64,000 nt of DNA from DAOUJW01 sp034421015 (GTDB taxonomy: Bacteria > Chloroflexota > Dehalococcoidia > Lucifugimonadales > UBA2985): assembly GCA_034421015.1 (NCBI GenBank), contig DAOUKT010000015.1:103608-167607 (forward strand). Reading direction: 5' to 3'. Numbering within the stretch: the stretch's first letter is position 1; each line of letters opens with the position of its first letter. Made by a program: the position numbers and the translations under genes. Shown here one piece after another: positions 7,555 to 15,085 of the stretch. Below the pieces are notes generated by a model that ran no database searches, was not told the DNA's origin, and was given only the letters and a program-made list of their open reading frames with translations.

Positions 7555-8943
7555 ATGCCAGACTCAGAATATGACGTAGTCGTTATCGGGGCGGGACCTG
7601 GCGGCTACGTGGCGGCTATCAGGGCGGGACAGCTTGGTATGAAGGCCGCCGTGGTGGAGGCGGACGAGGTCGGCGGAGTCTGCCTGAACTGGGGCTGCAT
7701 ACCCAGCAAAGCCCTCCTCAGGAACGCTGAGGTGCTTTCGCTCTTCAAGCGCGCATCCGACTTCGGCATCTCCTACGAGAACCTAAGCTACGACTTCGGA
7801 GCGGCCATCACCAGGAGCCGCAGGGTGGTCAGGCGTCTGACCACAGGAGTGAAATCGCTTCTCAGGAAGAACAACGTGGACCTGGTCAACGGGTTTGGCC
7901 GTCTTGAGGACGCTCACACCGTGGCGGTGGACGGCGCGGACCAGACGCTTTCAGCAAGGAGCATCATCGTTGCCACCGGCACCCGGCCGCGCCCCGTGCC
8001 CGGCCTTGAGATCGACGGCGACGTCGTCATATCCAGCAGGGAGGCCCTTGAGCTTCCAGAGGTCCCGTCGCCGGTGGTCATTGTTGGTGGCGGAGCCACC
8101 GGCGTGGAGTTTGCCTACGTGTACCGCTCCTACGATGCGGAGGTCACGGTGGTGGAGATGCTGCCTCACCTCCTCCCCAACGAGGACGAGGAGATCAGCG
8201 CTCAGCTCGAGCGGTCCTTCGAGGGGCAGGGCGTCAAGGCGCTCACCGGCTCCAGGGTGACGGCGGTCGACAGGTCTGCAGACGGCGTCAGTCTCACCGT
8301 GGAGTCCCCGGACGGAAGCTCGACGCTGGAGTGTCGCAGGGTTCTGGTTGCGGCAGGGGTGCAGGGCAACACGGAGGGCATCGGGCTGGAGAAGGCTGGC
8401 ATAGAGACGGACCGCAGCTTCATCACGGTGGATGAGGCCATGCGCACCAACGTCCCCGGTGTCTTCGCCATCGGGGACGTGACCGGCAAGATGCTGCTGG
8501 CGCACGTCGCAATGGCCCAGGGAGTGCTGGCGGTGGAGGGCATCGCAGGAATGCGCAGCCCGGCCCTGGACTACAAGAAGATGCCCCGGGCCACCTACTG
8601 CATACCCCAGGTGACCAGCTTTGGCTATACGGAGAAGGAGGCCGCCGAGATGGAGCGGCCCGTCAAGATTGGCAAGTTCCCGTTCCAGGCCAACGGCAAG
8701 GCCCTGGCCCTGGGAGACTCCGAGGGGATGGTCAAGGTTGTGGTGGACGCCGAAACGGACGAGATAATCGGGGCGCACCTGGTGGGGCCGGAGGTTACAG
8801 AGATGCTGCCGGAGATAGCCATTACCGGCCTGCTGGAGGGCAGCGTCAACGAGCTAGGCATCCTGGTGCACTCCCATCCCACGCTGTCGGAGGCCGTCAA
8901 GGAGGCGGCGCTGGCCGCCAACGGCGAGGCAATTCACATCTGA
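7555..8943 (+). CDS. lpdA: Dihydrolipoyl dehydrogenase (E3 of 2-oxoacid dehydrogenase)
   Basis: A 462-residue flavoprotein that reoxidises dihydrolipoamide with NAD+. Motifs in order: FAD-binding GAGPGGYVAAIRAGQLG (11-27), redox-active disulfide GGVCLNWGCIPSK (about 39-51), NAD-binding VIVGGGATGVEFA (about 174-186), second FAD motif VFAIGDVTG (about 303), and C-terminal catalytic HSHPTLSE. Length is typical. The start has GGAAGG about 8 bases upstream. It heads a set with E1 alpha, E1 beta and E2, though a 56-bp repeat separates it from pdhA. Confidence 0.95.
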   Translation: MPDSEYDVVVIGAGPGGYVAAIRAGQLGMKAAVVEADEVGGVCLNWGCIPSKALLRNAEVLSLFKRASDFGISYENLSYDFGAAITRSRRVVRRLTTGVKSLLRKNNVDLVNGFGRLEDAHTVAVDGADQTLSARSIIVATGTRPRPVPGLEIDGDVVISSREALELPEVPSPVVIVGGGATGVEFAYVYRSYDAEVTVVEMLPHLLPNEDEEISAQLERSFEGQGVKALTGSRVTAVDRSADGVSLTVESPDGSSTLECRRVLVAAGVQGNTEGIGLEKAGIETDRSFITVDEAMRTNVPGVFAIGDVTGKMLLAHVAMAQGVLAVEGIAGMRSPALDYKKMPRATYCIPQVTSFGYTEKEAAEMERPVKIGKFPFQANGKALALGDSEGMVKVVVDAETDEIIGAHLVGPEVTEMLPEIAITGLLEGSVNELGILVHSHPTLSEAVKEAALAANGEAIHI

Positions 8944-9007
8944 GGTCAAGGCAATTGCGAGAGTCGCAAGTGAAAATCGAGCGCGTTGGGACAATTACGT
9001 ATGAACC

Positions 9008-9063
9008 ACCCCTGCGAAGGCAGGGGTCCAGGGGAGGCTCTGGATTCCTGCGAAAACAGGAAT
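9008..9063. repeat. Two-hairpin dispersed repeat between lpdA and pdhA
   Basis: Two adjacent hairpins: ACCCCTGC/GCAGGGGT at 9008-9027 and ATTCCTG/CAGGAAT at 9044-9063, joined by GTCCAGG-type sequence. Related elements lie at 23841-23900 and 63942-64000. Because it overlaps the first possible pdhA start (9062), that start is unlikely. Confidence 0.75.
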
Positions 9064-9115
9064 GGCCTGCGGGGGATCTGAGAACAAGGCAACTTTCGAT
9101 TGGAGTGATAGCTGG

Positions 9116-10093
9116 ATGAAGCTTCAGGAGACGCTGGAAAAGAGCCGGCTGATGGATTTCTACAGGCAGATGCTCCTCATCAGGGTGTTTGAGGAGAGGT
9201 GTGCGGAGCAGTACACGCTTGGGAAGATCAGGGGCTTTCTTCACCTGTATATAGGCGAAGAGGCCATAGCCGTCGGCTCCATTTCGGCTCTCGAAGCCAG
9301 GGACTACATTGTCACCCACTACCGCGACCACGGCCACGCGCTCGCCCGTGGCATGGACTCCAGGGGCGTCATGGCTGAGCTTTTCGGCAAGGCGACGGGC
9401 AGCAGCAAGGGCAAAGGCGGCTCCATGCACCTCTTCGACGCCGAGAAGAACTTCATGGGCGGCTATGCGATAGTCGGGGGCCAGCTGCCCCTGGCCGTCG
9501 GCCTCGCGCTGGGGGCGAAGTTCAAGGGCGAGGACAGCGTGGCGCTGGTCTACCTTGGCGACGGCGCTATCAACGAGGGGGAGTTCCACGAGTCGCTGAA
9601 CCTGGCCTCCCTCTGGGGGCTGCGGGTCATCTTCTTCGTGGAGAACAACCTGTACGGCATGGGCGCTCCCGTCGATCAAACCCTAGTCTTCCACGACGAG
9701 ATATACAAGTCGGCCGACATCTACAAGATACCCTCCAAGAGGGTGGACGGGATGGACGTGATGGCGGTGCGAGAGGTCACTCAGGAGGCTGTGGAGTGGG
9801 CGCGGACCCAGTCCAGGCCGTTCTTCATCGAGGCTATGGCCTACAGGTTCCGGGGCCATTCGATGGCCGACCCGGCCGAGTACCGGACCAAGATGGAGGA
9901 GGAGCGGTGGCGGACGAGGGACCCCATTCCCACCTTCAGGGCGCAGCTCCTGGAAGACGGGGTCGCGTCCGCGGAGGAGCTGGAAGCCATCTCAGGCGAG
10001 GTTGAGGTCCAGGTGGAGGAGTCAATCAAGTTCGCAGACGAGAGCCCTTTCCCGGACCCGGAGGCGCTCTTTGAGGACATCTACGCGGAGTAA
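9116..10093 (+). CDS. pdhA: Pyruvate/2-oxoacid dehydrogenase E1 component, alpha subunit
   Basis: A 325-residue thiamine-diphosphate enzyme subunit. The ATG at 9116 (MKLQETLEKSRLMDFYRQM) has GGAGTG about 8 bases upstream; an in-frame ATG at 9062 lies inside a repeat. Motifs: HLYIGEEA near 47, HYRDHGHALARG near 76, GKGGSMHLFD near 103, the ThDP/Mg motif GDGAINEG (about 151-158) ending in ENNLYGMG, and YRFRGHSMADP near 246. With E1 beta it decarboxylates the 2-oxoacid and acylates the E2 lipoyl group. Pyruvate is the likeliest substrate, but acetoin or branched-chain acids cannot be excluded. Confidence 0.9.
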   Translation: MKLQETLEKSRLMDFYRQMLLIRVFEERCAEQYTLGKIRGFLHLYIGEEAIAVGSISALEARDYIVTHYRDHGHALARGMDSRGVMAELFGKATGSSKGKGGSMHLFDAEKNFMGGYAIVGGQLPLAVGLALGAKFKGEDSVALVYLGDGAINEGEFHESLNLASLWGLRVIFFVENNLYGMGAPVDQTLVFHDEIYKSADIYKIPSKRVDGMDVMAVREVTQEAVEWARTQSRPFFIEAMAYRFRGHSMADPAEYRTKMEEERWRTRDPIPTFRAQLLEDGVASAEELEAISGEVEVQVEESIKFADESPFPDPEALFEDIYAE

Positions 10094-10096
10094 CAC

Positions 10097-11068
10097 ATGC
10101 CCCAGATCACTTACAGGGACGCAATGACACGGGCCTTGAGGGAGGCCCTCCAGGACGAGAGGGTCTTCCTGATGGGAGAGGACGTTGGTGAGTACGGAGG
10201 CGCATACGCCGTCACCAGGGGCCTGCTGGCCGAGTTCGGGCCGGAGCGCATCAGGGAGACGCCCATTGCGGAGTCCGTAATCGTAGGCGCGGGAACGGGC
10301 GCGGCCATGGCAGGGCTGAGGCCCATTGTGGAGCTGATGACAATCAACTTCAGCCTCCTGGCTATGGACCAGATAGTCAACCACACGGCCAAGCTGCGAT
10401 ACATGTCCGGCGGCCAGCTGACGTCGCCCCTGGTTGTGCGCACGGTTACAGGCGGCGGCGCGTCGGTTGGAGCCACCCACTCCCAGAGCCTGGAGGGATG
10501 GTTTGCATCCGTGCCCGGGCTGCGCGTGGCAGTTCCTGCAACCCCCTACGACGCTCTTGGGTTATTCAGGTACTCCATGCAGCAGGAGGACCCCGTCATA
10601 TTCGTGGAGCACGCCCTGCTCTACGGCACGCGCGGCGAGGTGCCGGACGAGCCCTACGTCATCCCCTTCGGCAAGGCGGACGTCAAGAGGGCGGGCAGCG
10701 ACGTGACAATCGTGGGCTACGCCCGCATGGCCGTCGTGGCTATGAGGGCAGCGGAGGAGCTTGAGAACCGGGGCATAAGCGCCGAGGTTGTTGACCTTCG
10801 CACCCTTGCGCCCCTGGACGCCGACACAGTTCTGGAGTCGGTGAGGAAGACGGGCCGCGCCGTGGTAGTCGAGGAGACGTGGTACACGGGCGGCTTCGGA
10901 GCGACAGTCGTTGACCTTATACAGGCCAACGCCTTCGACTCCCTGGACGCTCCCGTAACAAGGGTGGCAGGCGAAGAGGTCCCCATGCCTTACTCACGCC
11001 CCCTGGAGCTGGCTTCCATCCCGGACGATAGCAGGGTGGTCCGGGCCGTCGAGCAAATGTTGAGCTAG
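10097..11068 (+). CDS. pdhB: Pyruvate/2-oxoacid dehydrogenase E1 component, beta subunit
   Basis: A 323-residue subunit starting 3 bases after pdhA. It carries the transketolase-like pattern MTRALREALQDERVFLMGEDVGEYGGAYAVTRGL broken across residues 9-43, RETPIAESVIVGAGTGAAMAGLRPIVE near 55-80, the DQIVNHTAKLRYMSGG stretch near 95, and the C-terminal domain with EVVDLRTLAPLD and VVEETWYTGGFG. E1 beta completes the ThDP active site at the alpha-beta interface. Tight spacing indicates one transcript with pdhA and pdhC. Confidence 0.92.
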   Translation: MPQITYRDAMTRALREALQDERVFLMGEDVGEYGGAYAVTRGLLAEFGPERIRETPIAESVIVGAGTGAAMAGLRPIVELMTINFSLLAMDQIVNHTAKLRYMSGGQLTSPLVVRTVTGGGASVGATHSQSLEGWFASVPGLRVAVPATPYDALGLFRYSMQQEDPVIFVEHALLYGTRGEVPDEPYVIPFGKADVKRAGSDVTIVGYARMAVVAMRAAEELENRGISAEVVDLRTLAPLDADTVLESVRKTGRAVVVEETWYTGGFGATVVDLIQANAFDSLDAPVTRVAGEEVPMPYSRPLELASIPDDSRVVRAVEQMLS

Positions 11069-11097
11069 TTGCAACATCGGTTAGGAGGCGCAACAAA

Positions 11098-12327
11098 ATG
11101 GCAACTACAGTCGTTATGCCTCAGATGGGCTTCGACATGCAGGAGGGCACTATCGTCCGCTGGCTGAAGCAGGAGGGCGATGAGGTCAGCAGGGGAGAGG
11201 CCATTGCGGAAATTGAGACGGACAAGGCCATTGTGGAGATGGAGGCCTTCGCGTCCGGCGTCCTTCTGAAGACTGTAGTTGGCGAAGGAGCGACCGTGCC
11301 GGTCGGCCAGACGATTGCCGTTATCGGCGCTCCGGGCGAGCCACTGCCCGACCTGGGCGCGCCGCCCGAGGCCACAGCCGAGACCGAGGCTCCCCAGGAA
11401 GCGCCGGCAGTCGCCGAGGCAGCTCCGGCAGCCGAAGCGCCAGCCGCTTCAGCCGACCAGGTGAGGGCTTCCCCCCTGGCGCGCAGGCTTGCAGAGGAGC
11501 GGGGAATCGACCTGGCGCAGGTCAGGGGAAGCGGCCCCGGTGGCCGCATCACCCGCGACGACGTCCTGGCGGCCGACTCGCAGACGGCGGAGGCCGCCCC
11601 CGCAGCGCCCGCGTCGGCGCCGGCCGCGGCCGATGGCTCGGACGTCGAGATTGTGCAGCTCTCCCGCATGCGGCAGACCATCGCCCGCAGGACTGTCCAG
11701 AGCATGCAGGAAGCGCCTCACTTCTACGTCACCGCAGACGTCGACATGACCCTGGCCCTCACACTCAGGCAGCAGCTCAACGAGAAGCTGGCCGGGGAGG
11801 CCCGCGTCTCCATCAACGACATGATTATCAAGGCGTGCGCCCTGGCCCTGGTCAAGTACCCCGCCTTCAACTCCTCGTTCCAGGGTGACCACCTCAGGGT
11901 CCACAAGCAGGTCAACATCGGCATTGCCGTTGCGCTGGAGGCGGGCCTGCTGGTGCTGTCCCTCGGCGACTGCCGTGGCAAGTCCCTGGCCGACATCTCC
12001 AGGGCCAGCCGCGAGGTTGTGGAGCGGGCACAGGCGGGAGTGCTGCGAGAGGAGGACTACTCCGGCGGCACCTTCAGCATAAGCAACATGGGCATGTTCG
12101 ACGTGGACGCGTTCTCGGCGATCATCTATCCGCCCCAGGCCGCGGTCATAGCGGTGGGCACGGTGCGCAAGCAGCCGGTGGTGCGCGACGACCAGATAAC
12201 CGTTGCCCAGGTGATGAAGGCAACCCTGTCCACCGACCACCGCGTAGCCGACGGCGCGCAGGCCGCCGAGTTTGCCGTAGAGGTAAAGCGTCTGCTGGAG
12301 AACCCCGTCAACCTGCTGGTGGAGTAA
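11098..12327 (+). CDS. pdhC: Dihydrolipoyllysine-residue acetyltransferase (E2 of 2-oxoacid dehydrogenase)
   Basis: A 409-residue E2 with a clear AGGAGG site 9 bases before the ATG. Domains: one lipoyl domain (1-80) with lipoylated lysine in ETDKAIVEMEA; an Ala/Pro/Glu linker (about 82-118); a peripheral-subunit-binding domain (about 121-158, RASPLARRLAEERGIDLAQVRGSGPGGRI); a second Ala/Pro linker; and the catalytic domain from about 185 with the DHRVADG motif near residue 380, whose His and Asp are catalytic. It transfers the acyl group to CoA and forms the complex core. Only one lipoyl domain is present. Confidence 0.93.
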   Translation: MATTVVMPQMGFDMQEGTIVRWLKQEGDEVSRGEAIAEIETDKAIVEMEAFASGVLLKTVVGEGATVPVGQTIAVIGAPGEPLPDLGAPPEATAETEAPQEAPAVAEAAPAAEAPAASADQVRASPLARRLAEERGIDLAQVRGSGPGGRITRDDVLAADSQTAEAAPAAPASAPAAADGSDVEIVQLSRMRQTIARRTVQSMQEAPHFYVTADVDMTLALTLRQQLNEKLAGEARVSINDMIIKACALALVKYPAFNSSFQGDHLRVHKQVNIGIAVALEAGLLVLSLGDCRGKSLADISRASREVVERAQAGVLREEDYSGGTFSISNMGMFDVDAFSAIIYPPQAAVIAVGTVRKQPVVRDDQITVAQVMKATLSTDHRVADGAQAAEFAVEVKRLLENPVNLLVE

Positions 12328-12349
12328 GGGCGAGGCAGATCAAGCGGCC

Positions 12350-12733
12350 TTAGTCGCTCGCGAGCGCTTCCGCGTCTCTGACGTAGTCAATAGTCTCGCG
12401 GATTCGTCGCTCTATGAGATCAGCAGGCTCACATATACCAAGGTAGAAGCAATCGCCGTGGAGAGAACTCTGCCTGGAGTAGTAGCGGTTTACCAGAGAC
12501 TGGACCCGGTTATCGGTTTGGGCTAATCTCTCAAGTCCAATCCTGCTATAGGTAGTCCTTTCAGGCTCCTCGCCGGTACGCGACAGGATCAGGGCGTTGG
12601 TGGCGCGGAGCGTAGCGCACCACGCCTTCTCGGCGGCGTTCCGGATGTCGCCCTCGGCCAGCTGCTCAAGGGCTTCGGCGTGGACCTGGCGGGCATCGGC
12701 GAATATTCTTGCTGCGTCGGCGGTTATGGTCAT
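12350..12733 (-). CDS. Small helical protein, HEPN/PaREP1-like
   Basis: A 127-residue, mostly alpha-helical protein: ADARQVHAEALEQLAEGDIRNAAEKAWCATLRATNALILSR, then RIGLERLAQT and VNRYYSRQSSLHGDCFYLG, and a terminal helix IERRIRETIDYVRDAEALA. The AAEKAW-A---A--AL pattern resembles HEPN/PaREP1-type proteins that often pair with a nucleotidyltransferase. No such partner is adjacent. RQSSLH offers an R-x4-H arrangement like the HEPN RNase motif, but the fold call is from pattern memory only. It converges on pdhC. Confidence 0.45.
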   Translation of the reverse strand: MTITADAARIFADARQVHAEALEQLAEGDIRNAAEKAWCATLRATNALILSRTGEEPERTTYSRIGLERLAQTDNRVQSLVNRYYSRQSSLHGDCFYLGICEPADLIERRIRETIDYVRDAEALASD

Positions 12734-12810
12734 GGACGTGGGCCTCGCCTAGAGCATATCACAAGGGGAGTGACCTTTCACCAGAGGTGAGCTGATGGGA
12801 AGGGACGCCG

Positions 12811-13134
12811 TCACATCGGCGGGGTCAGGTACTCCCGGACCTCTATCTCACAGCCTTCGGCCCAGCGCAGGTGCGGGTGGCTCTGCACCAGGGCAATGGC
12901 GGCCTGCATGCTCTCCGCCTCGATTATCGAGAACCCCGTTACGTTGGGGTCTACTTGGGAGCTGCCTGTGACGCTCACCCGGGTCCCAACGTCCAGCATC
13001 CCTCCAAAGTCGACAACCGCCGCGCCCTGCTCTCCAAACCAGTCCATCCACGCCTTGCCGTCCTCCGGGGTGGCCCTGGACATCTGCTCCCTGGCGGTCA
13101 TTGGGGCGCGGTAGAGAATAATGAACCTGCTCAT
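12811..13134 (-). CDS. YCII-related (YciI/DGPF-like) small protein
   Basis: A 107-residue protein of the ferredoxin-like YCII family: MSRFIILYRAPMTAREQM, WMDWFGEQGAAVVDFGGMLD, a TGFSIIEAESMQAAIALVQSHPHL segment with the typical helix-turn-His, and a C-terminal EVREYL strand. Members range from sigma-factor-linked proteins to putative peroxidases or dehalogenase-like enzymes; function here is unknown. It is a single gene between two accessory helical proteins. Confidence 0.7.
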   Translation of the reverse strand: MSRFIILYRAPMTAREQMSRATPEDGKAWMDWFGEQGAAVVDFGGMLDVGTRVSVTGSSQVDPNVTGFSIIEAESMQAAIALVQSHPHLRWAEGCEIEVREYLTPPM

Positions 13135-13411
13135 CTTGTAGACCTCTCTTTGTGTTCTCTGTGAGCTTCAAGCCTTGGGAATGTAACACCGGGCGTTGTA
13201 GTTGGCAAGCTGGAGAAAGTCAGGTGGTAACAGTATGGTCCTGACGCGTTCGAACGGACTAGCTAGAGAGCAAAGACTATTCTCAGCATACCCTACAGGA
13301 TTGGCGATTGTTCTACCTGTTCGGATACAATCTTTACAACTGGATAACAGTGAATTCTCGGTTCGACCAGGCTCGTTTACGATAAATCTCCAGCAGTTAG
13401 GAGGCTAACAA

Positions 13412-14059
13412 ATGGTTGGGGAGATATACGACTTTAGGTTGATTGAAGTTGAGATTGAGCTAAGAAGACTCCAGGAACAGTTGGAGCATATCGAAGAGCA
13501 AATAGAACGAGGACAAGAGAGAGCAGAGGAGGAATTGGCTCCAGATACGCCGTTTGAAAATGAAGCAGATTGGGCTATGCGCTGGCGACAGTACTACTAC
13601 GAGATTGACGTTATTCTTCCGCGTATCTGGAGAAGTCCGTTTCTGGTCTCCATGTTCTCTGTGTACGAGGCGGCGGTGACAGAAGTTGCAGGCCTAGTCC
13701 AAAAGAAGCAGGGACAGCAGAATGGCCTTGATGACCACAGAGGGAATTTTCTTAAACGCGCTGAGAAATATTTCAAAGAAATCCTCGAGTTCAAGTTATT
13801 AGCTAACAACGAGCGATGGGAGCAACTGAAAATACTATCTGAGCTTCGTAACGTAGTTGCACATACGAATGGTCGTATTGAAATGGTTGGCAAGGAAAGG
13901 AGGAGGAAGATTCGGAAGTACGAGGGAGTTGATATCGGTAATGGCTATTTGGTTGTAAGTGGAGAGTTCCTAAGATATACATTTACGTTAGTGAAAGATG
14001 AGCTTAAAGACCTTGTGGCAAGGTACCGGGAGTGGGATACAATCTACAGGGAAAGCTAG
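13412..14059 (+). CDS. HEPN-like helical protein with R-x4-H motif
   Basis: A 215-residue protein with a strong TAGGAGG site 6 bases before the ATG. The N-terminus is coiled coil (EIELRRLQEQLEHIEEQIERGQE, broken by polar residues), followed by PRIWRSPFLVSMFSVYEAAVTEV and LLANNERWEQLKILSELRNVVAHTNGR. RNVVAH is an R-x4-H motif placed after a helix as in HEPN RNases, including the family that begins with a membrane- or partner-binding coil. The sequence is markedly AT-richer than the core genes, suggesting horizontal acquisition. Target and partner are unknown; no adjacent antitoxin was recognised. Confidence 0.5.
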   Translation: MVGEIYDFRLIEVEIELRRLQEQLEHIEEQIERGQERAEEELAPDTPFENEADWAMRWRQYYYEIDVILPRIWRSPFLVSMFSVYEAAVTEVAGLVQKKQGQQNGLDDHRGNFLKRAEKYFKEILEFKLLANNERWEQLKILSELRNVVAHTNGRIEMVGKERRRKIRKYEGVDIGNGYLVVSGEFLRYTFTLVKDELKDLVARYREWDTIYRES

Positions 14060-14128
14060 TGTAGGGAATGTTGTGTCAACGACACAGACAAGCAAACTGA
14101 AACCCAATGGGCCTTAACCTGAATAGCT

Positions 14129-14716
14129 TTATGCCAGCGTGCCTTGCTCCTTCTCGTATCTTACAACCATTTCTCTTGCGTCAGTTAGAAACCCTTGGTA
14201 AGTTGGCACAGGCGCGGCCGCCAAATCAGGCGGTGCAAAGTCCTTTATTTGCTCCCATCCCAAATTCTCATAGCGGATTGAGGATTCAAGTGCTCCTAAG
14301 TAGAGTTCACGGTGTAGGCTTCCCTTCATCAACCCCCAAAAAAGAGCGACCTCAGCCCACCTAACCGCTGCAGCACGTGTCACTCCCTTAGACCCGCTGG
14401 ACTCAAGCGACTTCGTTATGTCAGTTATGCATGGGTCAGACTCAATTGATATGTCCCCAGAGTTCGAGTCTAACCAGCTTTGCAGGGTTCCCCTCATTTG
14501 CCCGTAGGCGTTTTCGGCATCATCTCCTGCTGTCTGTCTCAGGATAGGCAGAATCTTTGTAGGAAACTGTGCGCCAACTGCTATGCCAAATTTCAGGCAC
14601 TCTATCGCCGCGACCTTTGCCAAAACAGTATCAATCCCAGGGCTTTTGAATACCTCTCCAAGAATTATGCGTAATGCCCAATCTCTGAATGGAACCTTTT
14701 TCTTGCGCCAGAACAT
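14129..14716 (-). CDS. Hypothetical protein, mostly helical
   Basis: A 195-residue protein from ATG 14716 (MFWRKKKVPFRDW) with GGGAGG 7 bases upstream; a TTG five codons earlier is less likely. It has a basic N-terminus, a moderately hydrophobic stretch around residues 40-55 (IECLKFGIAVGAQFP) and no signal peptide. No family recognised. It converges with the HEPN-like gene at 13412 and is AT-richer than core genes. The two may form one accessory block. Confidence 0.6.
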   Translation of the reverse strand: MFWRKKKVPFRDWALRIILGEVFKSPGIDTVLAKVAAIECLKFGIAVGAQFPTKILPILRQTAGDDAENAYGQMRGTLQSWLDSNSGDISIESDPCITDITKSLESSGSKGVTRAAAVRWAEVALFWGLMKGSLHRELYLGALESSIRYENLGWEQIKDFAPPDLAAAPVPTYQGFLTDAREMVVRYEKEQGTLA

Positions 14717-14780
14717 CCTGCGGCCTCCCAAGTCTGTATTGCGCCAAAAGAAAAGCCCCCTCGTGGCAGGATACGGCGCT

Positions 14781-14866
14781 TGCTAGAGACACCTCACCCA
14801 TAGCGAGGCCACTTGGGGGCACGGATGAATCCGCACCTTGTGCTCACTATGAGCGTGTCTCTAGCA
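14781..14866. repeat. Large imperfect inverted repeat
   Basis: TGCTAGAGACAC at 14781-14792 pairs with GTGTCTCTAGCA at 14855-14866, and the pairing resumes at CATAG/CTATG. The interior holds a small hairpin CGGAT/ATCCG. It lies between a hypothetical gene and tRNA-Ser. It could be a structured RNA end, a terminator or a small inverted-repeat element; no duplication of flanks is visible. Confidence 0.5.
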
Positions 14867-14932
14867 TTTGGAGTGTAGCACGGGAGAGCAGGAGGCTCAA
14901 GTTTGAACTGTTTGTACCTCGCGTTAAAGTCC

Positions 14933-14961
14933 TTGTAGCCACTCGCTGCATCTGCTATATT
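14933..14961 (+). promoter_or_regulatory. Promoter for tRNA-Ser
   Basis: TTGTAG at 14933-14938, 17-bp spacer, TATATT at 14956-14961. The tRNA begins 16 bases after the -10 box, a suitable distance for a short precursor leader. Confidence 0.6.
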
Positions 14962-14976
14962 TGTTGTATACAGGCA

Positions 14977-15068
14977 GGAGGGATCGCATAGTGGCCTAGT
15001 GCGGCCGCCTGCTAAGCGGTTAGGGGGCGAAAGCTCTCTCATGGGTTCGAATCCCATTCCCTCCGCCA
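14977..15068 (+). tRNA. tRNA-Ser (GCT anticodon), CCA encoded
   Basis: Acceptor arms GGAGGGA (14977-14983) and TCCCTCC (15058-15064) pair perfectly, followed by G and an encoded CCA. The anticodon loop ctGCTaa is closed by GCCGC/GCGGT. There is a long variable arm, as expected for a class II tRNA, and a T arm ATGGG-TTCGAAT-CCCAT. It reads AGC/AGU serine codons. Confidence 0.95.
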
Positions 15069-15085
15069 GCCCAATCTGAGTAAAA

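Noticed and set aside
9062..9115. Upstream start for pdhA
   Set aside because: It lies at the end of a dispersed repeat; ATG 9116 has a ribosome site and normal family length.
8897..9679. 260-codon minus-strand frame between lpdA and pdhA
   Set aside because: It spans a noncoding repeat and is antisense to both genes.
13202..13408. 68-codon frame (or 58 codons from ATG 13232) before the HEPN-like gene
   Set aside because: An AGGTGGT site precedes ATG 13232, but the sequence shows no family pattern and overlaps the ribosome site of the next gene; kept only as a possible leader peptide.
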